Below, in pieces: positions 1 to 7,182 of a stretch of 9,522 nucleotides of DNA. The translations under genes were made by a program, and so were the position numbers. Where the stretch lies: contig JAHACE010000031.1 in the NCBI GenBank assembly GCA_018376005.1, positions 1 through 9,522 on the forward strand, given 5' to 3'. The DNA comes from Atopobium sp. GTDB taxonomy: Bacteria > Actinomycetota > Coriobacteriia > Coriobacteriales > Atopobiaceae. The notes under the pieces are model-generated. The model was not told the DNA's origin. It worked only from the letters and a program-made list of their open reading frames with translations, and searched no databases. Numbering within the stretch: the stretch's first letter is position 1; the number at the start of each line of letters is the position of its first letter.

Positions 1-887
1 CGCTCAAGTGCAGCGCGAGAAACGCTGTCTGGCCTGCAAGAACAGCCAAGGTCTTCCGACTTCTGCTGAGCTGCAGGAGATGTGTCCATGTCAGCAAGAG
101 GAATACGTACCACCTTGCCACTCTCAAGACGAAGTGCAATCTCCTCTTTTGGCGTGTTGTACTCAACAATTTTTGCCATACCCAGAGGAGTCTCAATGAC
201 AGCGTTGCGCTTTGGAGCACGGTTCTTAAAGTCACGATAAGCTTCAAACTCATAGCGCAAGCAGCACATTAAGCGGCCACACGCACCAGAAATCTTAGTG
301 GAGTTCAGAGGCAAATCCTGCTCTTTTGCCATACGGATGGAAACTGGCTCAAAAGAGAGACCAAACCTTCTACAGCAGAGCTCTTGTCCACAGTGACCGT
401 AGCCACCAATAACCGCTGCTTCTTCCCTGACGCCAATCTGACGCATATCAATGCGCTCGTGGAGCTCATGAGAAAGCTCACGAACAAGCTGCCTAAAGTC
501 CACGCGATCATCAGCCGAGAAGTAACATACGACCTTCTCGCCATCAAAAAGATACTCGACGCCAATAGGCTTCATCTCAAGTTCTTCTTGAACAGCAAAC
601 TTCCTAAACACAGGAAGCGCAGCCTCGCCCTTAGCGGCAAGTTCTTCTGCGCGAGAAAGGTCCTCGTCAGTTGCTACACGAACAACGTCTTTGAGCTCGG
701 CTTTATTTGTCTTGTACTCAAACTCCTCCTGAGAAATCTCACGAGGATCAGCTACAGCCAGACCAATCTCTAGACCTCGCTCGGTCTGACAAATGACGTG
801 ATCACCCTCAAGAACGCCAGACTCCTTTGGATCAAACCAAAGGTCGCGCGCGGCGTATTCAAATTTCACCGGGACAACGGTGGGCAT
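1..887 (-). CDS. ricT: PSP1-domain protein RicT (YaaT-like), 3' end cut by window
   Basis: The reading frame opens at ATG 887 and runs off the left edge, giving 295 visible residues. It is recognised as the PSP1/RicT family by two conserved cysteine blocks: GHCGQELCC (Cys166, 171, 172) and SGACGRLMCCLRYE (Cys203, 208, 209). Between them lies the typical PVSIRMAKEQDLPLN stretch. In Bacillus subtilis, RicT works with RicA and RicF in a complex that carries [4Fe-4S] clusters and promotes RNase Y-dependent mRNA maturation, with effects on competence and sporulation. Its role here is inferred from the family only; no ricA or ricF is in the window. The start is supported by a perfect AGGAGG (895-900) seven bases upstream. 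The first 22 bases of the gene overlap the end of holB, which suggests translational coupling. After the PSP1 core there is a C-terminal tail with an extra CSC motif (Cys282 and 284), so the protein may be longer than usual. Confidence 0.9.
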   Translation of the reverse strand, partial: MPTVVPVKFEYAARDLWFDPKESGVLEGDHVICQTERGLEIGLAVADPREISQEEFEYKTNKAELKDVVRVATDEDLSRAEELAAKGEAALPVFRKFAVQEELEMKPIGVEYLFDGEKVVCYFSADDRVDFRQLVRELSHELHERIDMRQIGVREEAAVIGGYGHCGQELCCRRFGLSFEPVSIRMAKEQDLPLNSTKISGACGRLMCCLRYEFEAYRDFKNRAPKRNAVIETPLGMAKIVEYNTPKEEIALRLESGKVVRIPLADMDTSPAAQQKSEDLGCSCRPDSVSRAALE

Positions 888-2035
888 GTAAGTGCCTCCT
901 TGATATGCAGCAGCATAACCTCAAGGGTTAGCTGGGGAGAAACAGAGCGGTCCAGGTTGTATTGAGCCTCTTGCACCGCAGCAAGAGCCCCCAAAACACC
1001 CTGGGTATAAGTTTGAGATGCAACGCGGTCAATAATGCCTGCTGCATCCGTATTTACTATTTCTTCATCAACTGCTTCACAACACAACAGTACGTCGCGA
1101 AGAAGCGATTCCAGAATTGCCAACATTTCTATGATACCCGAACGCTCGCGCGCTGTGAGTTCTCGCTTATTTGCTGCCTCAACCTGCTTTAACGCAGCGC
1201 TGGTAAGAAAGTCTTCATTTTGAGCAAGCGCCTCTTCTTGAGCTCGCCTTACATCCCCTAGAGGGATTTTTGCAGCTTCTATCAGCTCTTTTGCGGAAGT
1301 GAGTACATCCCACGAGTCATTTCTGAGCAGGTTGCCAAAAACATCAATGAGCTGTCTGCGAATGTTTTTTCGCGTAGAAGACTGCAAAAACTCCACAGCT
1401 CTACCAGGGGTTCCTGTTGCTGCAAGCGCAATACGAGCTTCTTGTTCTGTGGCGGAAATCTCTCGCATAATAGCGGCTTTAGCAGCAGCGTCAGTGAGTG
1501 TTCTAAACGCAACTACCTGACAGCGAGAAACAATGGTGGGAAGCACCGCAGAAGAAGAACGTGCAGACAGAATAAAGATGGTGTCTGCAGGTGGCTCTTC
1601 AATAGTTTTGAGCAGTGCATTTGCAGAATTTTCTCTGAGCAAATCAGCGCGGTCAATCACGTAAATCTTATGAGTTGAGCGCATGGGCGCCAGACTAACA
1701 TCAGCGATGAGCTGACGAATCTGCTCAATGAGGTAGCCATTTGCGGAAGCTGGAGTAAGTACGTGAACGTCAGGGTGAGTACCGCGAGAAATACGAATGC
1801 AGTCGTCACAGGCAGCGTCACCGCCTTGAGCGCAAAGCACGCACTGCGCCAAAGCTTTAGCCGCAAGACCTTTACCCGAGCCAGGAGCTCCTACAAACAG
1901 ATAGGCGTGGCCAAGCTTGTGCTCATGAAGTGCGCGCGCAAGCAGATTTTGAACTTGAGGTTGATCCTGAAGACGGGTAAGTGCCTGAGGAAGTGGATAG
2001 GTGTTTTGAGTAGTATGTGTGCTCTCTTGAGTCAT
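866..2035 (-). CDS. holB: DNA polymerase III subunit delta' (clamp loader)
   Basis: This is the delta-prime subunit of the clamp loader, an AAA+ family protein that helps open the beta clamp and place it on primed DNA. Numbered from ATG 2035 (389 residues), the protein shows HAYLFVGAPGSGKG (P-loop, residues 43-56), a cysteine cluster (Cys65, 68, 76, 79), VIDRADLL as a degenerate Walker B (127-133), LLKTIEEPP (141-149) and the SRC arginine-finger motif (170-172). Unlike E. coli delta-prime, the P-loop lysine is kept, but the usual Thr/Ser after it is Gly. An in-frame GTG at 2059 would add eight residues, but it overlaps the end of tmk. ATG 2035 lies 7 nt after the tmk stop with GGTGAG about ten bases upstream, so I prefer it. 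The C-terminal half is helical and poorly conserved, as expected for domain III. The gene overlaps ricT by 22 bases. Confidence 0.92.
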   Translation of the reverse strand: MTQESTHTTQNTYPLPQALTRLQDQPQVQNLLARALHEHKLGHAYLFVGAPGSGKGLAAKALAQCVLCAQGGDAACDDCIRISRGTHPDVHVLTPASANGYLIEQIRQLIADVSLAPMRSTHKIYVIDRADLLRENSANALLKTIEEPPADTIFILSARSSSAVLPTIVSRCQVVAFRTLTDAAAKAAIMREISATEQEARIALAATGTPGRAVEFLQSSTRKNIRRQLIDVFGNLLRNDSWDVLTSAKELIEAAKIPLGDVRRAQEEALAQNEDFLTSAALKQVEAANKRELTARERSGIIEMLAILESLLRDVLLCCEAVDEEIVNTDAAGIIDRVASQTYTQGVLGALAAVQEAQYNLDRSVSPQLTLEVMLLHIKEALTCPPLSR

Positions 2036-2042
2036 AAACGCG

Positions 2043-2702
2043 TCACTCACCAAGCTCACAAATACCAGGAATAAGATCTGCTAACAGCTGACGAGTACGT
2101 GCGCGAACCTCATCAATTGTGCCATCTGCATCTACAACTTTTACACGCTCTGGCTCATTTTGCAGAAGTTGCTTATAACCAGCAAAAACTCGCTCCTGGA
2201 AGGCAACACCTTCTGCTTCTAGTCTATCGGCGTCATTTTGCGTAGCACGCGCGTGAGCAACCGTTGGCTCAAGCATAAAGACAAGGGTTCTATCAGGAGA
2301 AACCCCACAGCTTCCCAAGTGATTTGCACGGTGCACGAGGTCTATATCAAGACCGCGACCAGCTGCTTGATAGGCAAAGGTGGAGTCATAGAAGCGATCA
2401 CACAAGACAACTTTGCCCGCAGCTAGAGCTGGTCGGATAACCTCTCCCACCAGCTGGGCACGACTTGCTTCATAGAGTAAGAGCTCACACTCATCGCACA
2501 TCGAGCCATTTTCTGGATTGAGAACCATACCTCTGATCTGCTCAGAAATAGCAGTGCCACCGGGCTCACGAACAAAAACCACGTCAAAGCCAAGAGCTTC
2601 AAGGTCTTCTCGCAGAAGAGAAGCTTGTGTTGACTTACCACAGCCATCAACGCCTTCAAGCGTGATAAACAAGCCTTGAGATGTACGTGCGTCTTTGTTC
2701 AT
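2043..2702 (-). CDS. tmk: Thymidylate kinase
   Basis: The enzyme phosphorylates dTMP to dTDP using ATP, a required step in dTTP synthesis, in the cytoplasm. The 219-residue product has the P-loop GVDGCGKST (17-25), the dTMP-binding REPGGT (45-50), the CDRFYDST motif (101-108), YQAAGRGL (111-118) and a lid-like segment around residues 152-165 ending in DRLE. Length matches the family. ATG 2702 is chosen because the sequence just upstream carries a strong purine-rich ribosome site (GGGGGAGGG, four bases before the ATG) and because FITLEGVDG then sits at the normal distance from the N-terminus. An in-frame extension to 2801 exists but reads through non-conserved leader sequence. It is the first gene of a tmk-holB-ricT operon, and the stop lies 7 nt before the holB ATG. 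Confidence 0.96.
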   Translation of the reverse strand: MNKDARTSQGLFITLEGVDGCGKSTQASLLREDLEALGFDVVFVREPGGTAISEQIRGMVLNPENGSMCDECELLLYEASRAQLVGEVIRPALAAGKVVLCDRFYDSTFAYQAAGRGLDIDLVHRANHLGSCGVSPDRTLVFMLEPTVAHARATQNDADRLEAEGVAFQERVFAGYKQLLQNEPERVKVVDADGTIDEVRARTRQLLADLIPGICELGE

Positions 2703-2855
2703 GCTTCCCTCCCCCTTAACTATCTCACGATACAGGCAGATTGTGTTTCTCGCCATGAATATTCTAAAGGTTTTGCGCATTTCCACATGAAAAGTGCTCA
2801 AAAATGGGTAAAAATACGTATGGAGCGGGCGTTGGAGAGGGACGCTCGTTCTTCC
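2703..2855 (-). promoter_or_regulatory. tmk leader and candidate promoter
   Basis: This gap between topA and tmk contains no gene. On the minus strand, TAGAAT (2761-2766) is a good match to a sigma-70 -10 box. The only -35 candidate is TTCATG (2786-2791) with a long 19-base spacer, so the assignment is weak. A promoter is expected here because topA ends in a terminator-like hairpin just upstream. The resulting leader would be about 50 bases. An 8-base palindrome ATACGTAT (2814-2821) and a short GAGCG/CGCTC inverted repeat also lie in the gap. I cannot assign either of them a function. Confidence 0.3.
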
Positions 2856-2883
2856 GAAAACGGTGCACCTCTCGATGCACCGT
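2856..2883 (-). terminator. Rho-independent terminator after topA
   Basis: Read on the minus strand, ACGGTGCA and TGCACCGT form a perfect 8-bp stem (2876-2883 with 2860-2867) around an 8-base loop, starting 7 bases after the topA stop codon. The 3' arm runs into a short T stretch (TTTTC). The T tract is short, so termination may be partial. Position and direction fit the end of the TPR-STAS-tat-topA operon. Confidence 0.7.
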
Positions 2884-2890
2884 CATACGT

Positions 2891-5323
2891 TTACTTTTTT
2901 GCTGCCTTGGTGGATTTGGTGCTCTTAGTACTCTTACGAGCGCCTCTACGCGAGGCAGTTTTCTTTTCTTTACCAGGGCAATCAGTCTTCTCGAGCTTTC
3001 CACGAGCAGGCAGAGGATAGCTGGTCTCGCACTCCTCGTAGTTGGTGCAGCGAATAAAACGCTTGCCCGTACGCTCTGACTTGTGGGCCACCAGGTCCCC
3101 GTGCTTGCCATTGGCCTTGCAGGTTGGACACTCACCCACAATAAGATCTGGCTCTGCGTTTGTAGGACAAGCAGGATTAATGCAAGTCTCATACGCACGC
3201 TGTCTAAACGGCTGAACCTTTACGCGAGGAGCACCGCACTCTGGGCAGACACCGGCCTCTCCCTCAAGCGGCTCAACGCGTCCCTGAGGCAGTGGATAGG
3301 TAACATCGCAGTCTGGCCAACCCATGCAGCCAACAAAGCTTCCACGAGTCTTTAGAGAGCTCTTAGCAACCAAGTCTTTGCCGCACTTAGGGCAGGTTCC
3401 CACCTTTGCGTCAGCAGTAACCGCATCGGCAATGGCCTCGGACAGGTCTTCTTTGTGGTCAATAAGCGTATCAATCATGCCTGCAAGCAGGGCTCTTGAG
3501 TGCGTAACAACGCCATCTCGCGTGTCTTTGCCCTCAGCAACGCTTGTCATATCGGACTCAAGCTCTGCTGTCATATCAGGCGAGGTAATGTGCGGTGCAA
3601 ATTGCGAAAGTGCATCAACAATTGCCATACCAAGCTGACTTGGCTCAACAGGATCATTCTTGAGGTATTTACGCTGGTAGAGCGTATCAATAATGGAGGC
3701 ACGCGTGGACTTTGTACCAAGACCTCGCTTCTCCATCTCTTGAATAAGCTTGCCCTGGCTATAGCGAGCAGGCGGCTCTGTCTGCTTAGCGTCAAGCGAC
3801 AAAGACTGAATAGAGATAATCTCTCCCTCGCCGACATCAGGAATCTGATCGTCTTTCTTAAGGCCAAAGGGATAAATCTCTCTAAAGCCTGGCTCTGCCA
3901 GCACGGTTCCATTTGCAACAAAGGGCTGACCAGCAACATCAAGCGTGATCTTAGTGCCGCTCATAGTAGCTGGACCCATAAGGGTTGCGAGGAACCTTCG
4001 AGCAATCAAGTTATAAAGCTTCCAAGCTGCAGGCTGCAAAGCATCTGGATTTGCAGCTGCTGTTGGATAAATTGGTGGGTGGTCAGTAGACTCCTGCTTA
4101 CCACGAGTGGCATGAAGCTTTGACTGACCCAAAAGCTTTTTGCAGGTAGGAGCATACTGAGGAACTGCAGACAGCGTACGGACACAGTCCTTCAAGTCAA
4201 GCGAACTTGGGTAGACCGTGTTATCAACACGAGGGTATGAAATCAAGCCGTCCATGTACAGAGACTCTGCCAAACGCATAGTTCTAGCTGGCGAGATACC
4301 CTCTGCAGCTGCAGCTGCCTGCAGCGACGTGGTGTTAAACGGAGCTGGTGGCTGCTGCTTTCTGCTACGAGACTCAATCTCGACAACCGTTGCCTGCGTC
4401 TGATCTTTAACAACTGCGTAAGCTGCATCTGCTTCAGCTTGATCCCAGAACCTTGCGGTCTGATGAACCATCTTAAAGGTTGCATCCGCATCATCTTCTG
4501 GAGCAGCAACACCAGAAATAACCCAATAATCTTCTGGCTTAAATGCCAAGCGCTCACGCTCGCGCTCAACAACAAGTGCCAGCGTAGGAGTCTGAACACG
4601 ACCAGCAGAGCGCGTATTGCCCAGACCTCCAAAGCGTGCAGTGGTCAGGTAACGGGTCAGTACAGCACCCCAAATGAGGTCGATATACTGCCTGGACTCA
4701 CCTGCTGCAGCCAAGTTGTAATCAAGATCCACCAGGTTATTGAAGGCAGTCTCAATCTCTGTCTTAGTAAAGGCGGAGTAGCGTGCACGAAATACTGCCA
4801 GATTAGGATTAACCGAGAGAACCTGTGCCAGCGCATCAGAGCCAATAAGCTCTCCCTCGCGGTCAAAGTCTGTGCCGATAATGACAGACTCTGCCTTCTT
4901 AGCAAGGTTCTTGAGGGCGCGAATAATTTCTTTTTCTGCAGGCTGTTTATCTACAGGAGCCCAAATCAAATAGGGCAAGCTGGGGATTTTCCAGCCCTTA
5001 AGGTCAACGCCATCTGCCATAAAAGGCTTGCGCTTAACCTTATAAGGAGGACGCTCAAGGCCATCTGGAACATCTGCAGGAAGGTGTTCCCCTTCTGCAG
5101 TTTCTCCATACCAGCCCTCTTCCTTGTCAAACTTGAGAGCCAAAGGAAAATCCGGTTGCAGAATATGACCACGAAGACCAATAGCGACATGGTCTTCTCC
5201 GCCACGTCTAAAACGATAAACAGGAGTGTTGTATACCTTGTCTGTCTCAGGCTTACCCGATTCAGACAGAAGGCGAGCAATCTGCTGCGCTGCGTCGTTT
5301 TTCTCGGTAACAACTAGAATCAA
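2891..5323 (-). CDS. topA: Type IA DNA topoisomerase I, archaeal-like, with three zinc ribbons
   Basis: This 810-residue enzyme relaxes negative supercoils by cutting one strand through a 5'-phosphotyrosine. The N-terminal TOPRIM domain starts VVTEKNDAAQQIARLL with catalytic Glu7 and carries TDFDREGE (151-158), whose DxDxE residues bind Mg. The active-site motif is GLISYPRVDNT with Tyr363 and Arg365. The SYPR form resembles archaeal topoisomerase I and topoisomerase III, whereas classical bacterial TopA has TYMRTDS. GLGTKSTRASII (535-546) is also typical of the family. Three four-cysteine zinc ribbons follow: Cys644/647/666/672, Cys693/696/714/719 and Cys732/735/759/765. The protein ends in a lysine-rich tail with KST repeats, probably binding DNA. 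The start is TTG at 5323: no ATG fits, GGAGAG lies eight bases upstream, and the family begins almost directly at this VVTEK segment. It lies 33 bases after tatC with no visible promoter between, so co-transcription is likely. Confidence 0.93.
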   Translation of the reverse strand: MILVVTEKNDAAQQIARLLSESGKPETDKVYNTPVYRFRRGGEDHVAIGLRGHILQPDFPLALKFDKEEGWYGETAEGEHLPADVPDGLERPPYKVKRKPFMADGVDLKGWKIPSLPYLIWAPVDKQPAEKEIIRALKNLAKKAESVIIGTDFDREGELIGSDALAQVLSVNPNLAVFRARYSAFTKTEIETAFNNLVDLDYNLAAAGESRQYIDLIWGAVLTRYLTTARFGGLGNTRSAGRVQTPTLALVVERERERLAFKPEDYWVISGVAAPEDDADATFKMVHQTARFWDQAEADAAYAVVKDQTQATVVEIESRSRKQQPPAPFNTTSLQAAAAAEGISPARTMRLAESLYMDGLISYPRVDNTVYPSSLDLKDCVRTLSAVPQYAPTCKKLLGQSKLHATRGKQESTDHPPIYPTAAANPDALQPAAWKLYNLIARRFLATLMGPATMSGTKITLDVAGQPFVANGTVLAEPGFREIYPFGLKKDDQIPDVGEGEIISIQSLSLDAKQTEPPARYSQGKLIQEMEKRGLGTKSTRASIIDTLYQRKYLKNDPVEPSQLGMAIVDALSQFAPHITSPDMTAELESDMTSVAEGKDTRDGVVTHSRALLAGMIDTLIDHKEDLSEAIADAVTADAKVGTCPKCGKDLVAKSSLKTRGSFVGCMGWPDCDVTYPLPQGRVEPLEGEAGVCPECGAPRVKVQPFRQRAYETCINPACPTNAEPDLIVGECPTCKANGKHGDLVAHKSERTGKRFIRCTNYEECETSYPLPARGKLEKTDCPGKEKKTASRRGARKSTKSTKSTKAAKK

Positions 5324-5356
5324 AGAACAACACTCTCCAAAGTAAAAATGAAACTA

Positions 5357-6145
5357 TTAGATTTTGTCTAGCTCATGCTGCTCGTAGTCCTCGCGGCTCC
5401 ACTTAAGAGCGGCTTTGCCATCACGGGCAATAATGACGTAGCGAGCAACGGCCAGAGCAACTTCGTACAGCAGAATAAGAGCTGCAAACATCAAAATCAT
5501 GGTGACAGGTGATGCGTCAGGAGTGACTACTGCAGAAAGAATCATCAGGCCAACATAGACATAGCGCCACTGCTCACGCATATCCTTGTAAGGAACAAGG
5601 TGAAGAATAGCCAGGTAGAAGATAACTAGTGGAAGCTGGAACGCAACGCCAAAGCCAATCTCAAACATCATAATAATGTTGAGATAATCGCTTGCCTCAT
5701 TAATAGTTCCTGCAAACTCCTGCGACTGACCAATCATCCAACCAATTGCAGTGTTCAAAATGATGAAGTAGCAGAACAGCATACCCAAGAAGAACAAGGT
5801 AATCATGGCTGCCACGGTAGGAACAACCCACTTGCGCTCTTTAGCGTTAAGTGCAGGCAAGAAGAAAGCCATAATCTCCCAGATGATAATAGGTGTGCAG
5901 ATAATCACCGAGAAGAAAAAAGCTACCTTAAACCTGATACTAAAGCCGCCGAGGACCGAGATAACCGTAAGCTTACCATCGGTCAAAAACTCCCTGATAG
6001 GGTCAATCAAGATCTCAATCAATGCAGGCGTTGCAAAATAAATAATGATCGCGGTAACAAAAAGCGATACCACCACAATGGTCACGCGGCGACGGAGTTC
6101 TCCCAGGTGATCAAAAAGTGGCATACGAGCTGGAGTAATAGGCAT
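5357..6145 (-). CDS. tatC: Twin-arginine translocase subunit TatC
   Basis: TatC is the membrane receptor that recognises twin-arginine signal peptides and, with TatA/TatB, exports folded proteins. The 262-residue product has the cytoplasmic N-terminal HLGELRRR (13-20) and six likely membrane spans (about 22-40, 73-95, 108-136, 155-180, 195-211, 214-236). The first cytoplasmic loop carries FFLPALNAKERKW with the signal-binding Glu103. FE (161-162) in the fourth span and TPD (208-210) near the fifth also match conserved TatC positions. Length is normal. The start could be ATG 6145 or the second ATG seven codons later (6124). Neither has a clear ribosome site, and 6145 is only 18 bases after the tatA/B stop, so coupling to the upstream gene is plausible. 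The C-terminus is charged and cytoplasmic. Confidence 0.97.
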   Translation of the reverse strand: MPITPARMPLFDHLGELRRRVTIVVVSLFVTAIIIYFATPALIEILIDPIREFLTDGKLTVISVLGGFSIRFKVAFFFSVIICTPIIIWEIMAFFLPALNAKERKWVVPTVAAMITLFFLGMLFCYFIILNTAIGWMIGQSQEFAGTINEASDYLNIIMMFEIGFGVAFQLPLVIFYLAILHLVPYKDMREQWRYVYVGLMILSAVVTPDASPVTMILMFAALILLYEVALAVARYVIIARDGKAALKWSREDYEQHELDKI

Positions 6146-6163
6146 TACACACGAAAGCTGGAC

Positions 6164-6787
6164 TTATGCGTCCTGGCTTTCTCCCTCCTCTCCAGCAACT
6201 TCTTCTTTCTTGTCTTCTGCCATAGAGCGAGAAGAACGTGCAGATCCAAGGTTATAGAGGTCTTTTGCAGATGGAGCTGCAGCAGGAGTTTCTTCTGCAG
6301 CCTTAGGTGCCACGTGCTTAGTTGCCTCTGTAGAATCATCGGAGAAAGCAACAGAAGACGTAGCTTGTGGTGCAGCAGCAGGAGCTTCTTCAGCAGAAGC
6401 GGCCTCTGGCTGCTCAGCCTCCTGGGTCTGCTCAGCTTGCTTACTCTGCTCAGCAGCCTCAGCGGCAGCCTTCTCAGCTGCCTCACGCTCTTCCTTGAGG
6501 CGAGCACGACGCTCAGCAAAGGTCTCCTGATGGTCAGTATCCTCGCGGTCAGCATCAGATGCAGCATTTTTGAGCTGCTCGGAGCGCTTGGGCTTCTCGT
6601 GAAGTGCATCCGCTGCAGGGTCAAGTAAGTCTGCACGGACAACTTTATTAAAGCCTTCTTGCGCGTTCTGGAACTGTCTAAGAGCGCGGCCAAGCGTGCG
6701 ACCCATACCAGGTAATTTATCAGGACCAAATACTAAAAATGCAAAGAGCAAAATTAGTACGAGCTCTGTTTCTCCAATGCCAAACAC
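6164..6787 (-). CDS. tatB: TatA/TatB-family translocase subunit with long acidic tail
   Basis: This is the pore-forming or TatB-like partner of TatC. From GTG 6787 the protein is 207 residues. It begins MFGIGETELVLI with Glu8 as in TatB, then a single membrane span (8-20), the FGPDKLPGMG hinge (20-29), an amphipathic helix (30-50) and a long charged region. Residues about 88-125 are rich in Ala, Glu, Lys and Arg and probably form a coiled coil. The rest is an Ala/Glu/Pro-rich disordered tail. The FGP hinge mixes TatA (FG) and TatB (GP) features, so a dual role as in minimal Gram-positive TatAC systems is possible; no second tatA-like gene is in the window. The open frame extends upstream to a TTG at 6859, but that extension spans an inverted repeat and lacks conservation. 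GTG 6787, with AAAGG eight bases before it, gives the standard MFGIG start. The symbol tatB is therefore approximate. Confidence 0.88.
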   Translation of the reverse strand: MFGIGETELVLILLFAFLVFGPDKLPGMGRTLGRALRQFQNAQEGFNKVVRADLLDPAADALHEKPKRSEQLKNAASDADREDTDHQETFAERRARLKEEREAAEKAAAEAAEQSKQAEQTQEAEQPEAASAEEAPAAAPQATSSVAFSDDSTEATKHVAPKAAEETPAAAPSAKDLYNLGSARSSRSMAEDKKEEVAGEEGESQDA

Positions 6788-6816
6788 AAGCAATACCTTT
6801 CTGGAACAAACATAAA

Positions 6817-6848
6817 CAAGCTCTTTGAACCGTTTCTCAAAGAGCTTG
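6817..6848 (-). terminator. Perfect 12-bp inverted repeat between STAS gene and tatA/B
   Basis: CAAGCTCTTTGA (6817-6828) and TCAAAGAGCTTG (6837-6848) are exact inverted repeats around an 8-base loop. On the minus strand the hairpin forms 13 bases after the STAS gene stop and is followed by a T-rich stretch (TTTATGTTTGTT). This resembles an intrinsic terminator or attenuator. Only 29 bases separate it from the tatA/B GTG, which leaves no room for a full promoter after it. Partial termination or RNA end processing within the operon is therefore more likely than a hard stop. The stem is only moderately GC-rich. Confidence 0.6.
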
Positions 6849-6861
6849 CAAGTTACCAAAC

Positions 6862-7173
6862 CTACTTGCGAACGTTAAGGTCTTTATCGACCCCAAGAAG
6901 CGAAAAGACACGCTCCACGTTTTTCTGAGGATTTGCAACAACAAGCACAGAACCACTCTCTTGTGCTCGATGTGCAGCACCCACTAAAACGCCAATGCCC
7001 GTCGAATCAATATAAGCTACCTCAGCAAAATCAGCTTCAACTTCTTTTGCTCCATCGGCGAGCGCGGTATCCAAAGCATCGCGAAGCTCAGAGGCGTTTG
7101 ATACGTCTACCTCGCCCTCAATGCGAATAATGGCCTTTTCATCTGTAATTTCAGAGCTTATCTCTAGTGCCAT
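6862..7173 (-). CDS. STAS-domain anti-sigma factor antagonist (SpoIIAA/RsbV-like)
   Basis: This 103-residue cytoplasmic protein is a single STAS domain. It shows the expected opening strand (KAIIRIEGEVDVSNASELRD) and the core motif YIDSTGIGVLVGA, in which Ser57 is the likely phosphorylation site. Relatives such as SpoIIAA and RsbV bind and inactivate an anti-sigma factor kinase when unphosphorylated, freeing a sigma factor. No kinase, phosphatase or sigma factor gene is in the window, so the partner is unknown. The domain also occurs in non-sigma regulators, so the sigma link is an inference. ATG 7173 has a strong AAGGAGG four bases upstream, and this site overlaps the stop of the TPR gene (9-base gap), indicating tight coupling. 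A hairpin follows the stop. Confidence 0.88.
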   Translation of the reverse strand: MALEISSEITDEKAIIRIEGEVDVSNASELRDALDTALADGAKEVEADFAEVAYIDSTGIGVLVGAAHRAQESGSVLVVANPQKNVERVFSLLGVDKDLNVRK

Positions 7174-7182
7174 AACTCCTCC

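Noticed and set aside
2703..2801. N-terminal extension of thymidylate kinase starting at 2801
   Set aside because: It adds 33 residues with no conservation. A strong ribosome site directly precedes ATG 2702, and the extension covers the candidate promoter.
2814..2850. Second terminator or riboswitch in the tmk leader (ATACGTAT palindrome and GAGCG/CGCTC repeat)
   Set aside because: The stems are short, the loop is large and no known riboswitch consensus is recognisable.
4439..5317. Long plus-strand open frame (292 codons) opposite topA
   Set aside because: It is fully antisense to the conserved 5' part of topA, has no family resemblance or ribosome site, and its composition is that expected of a shadow of the real gene.
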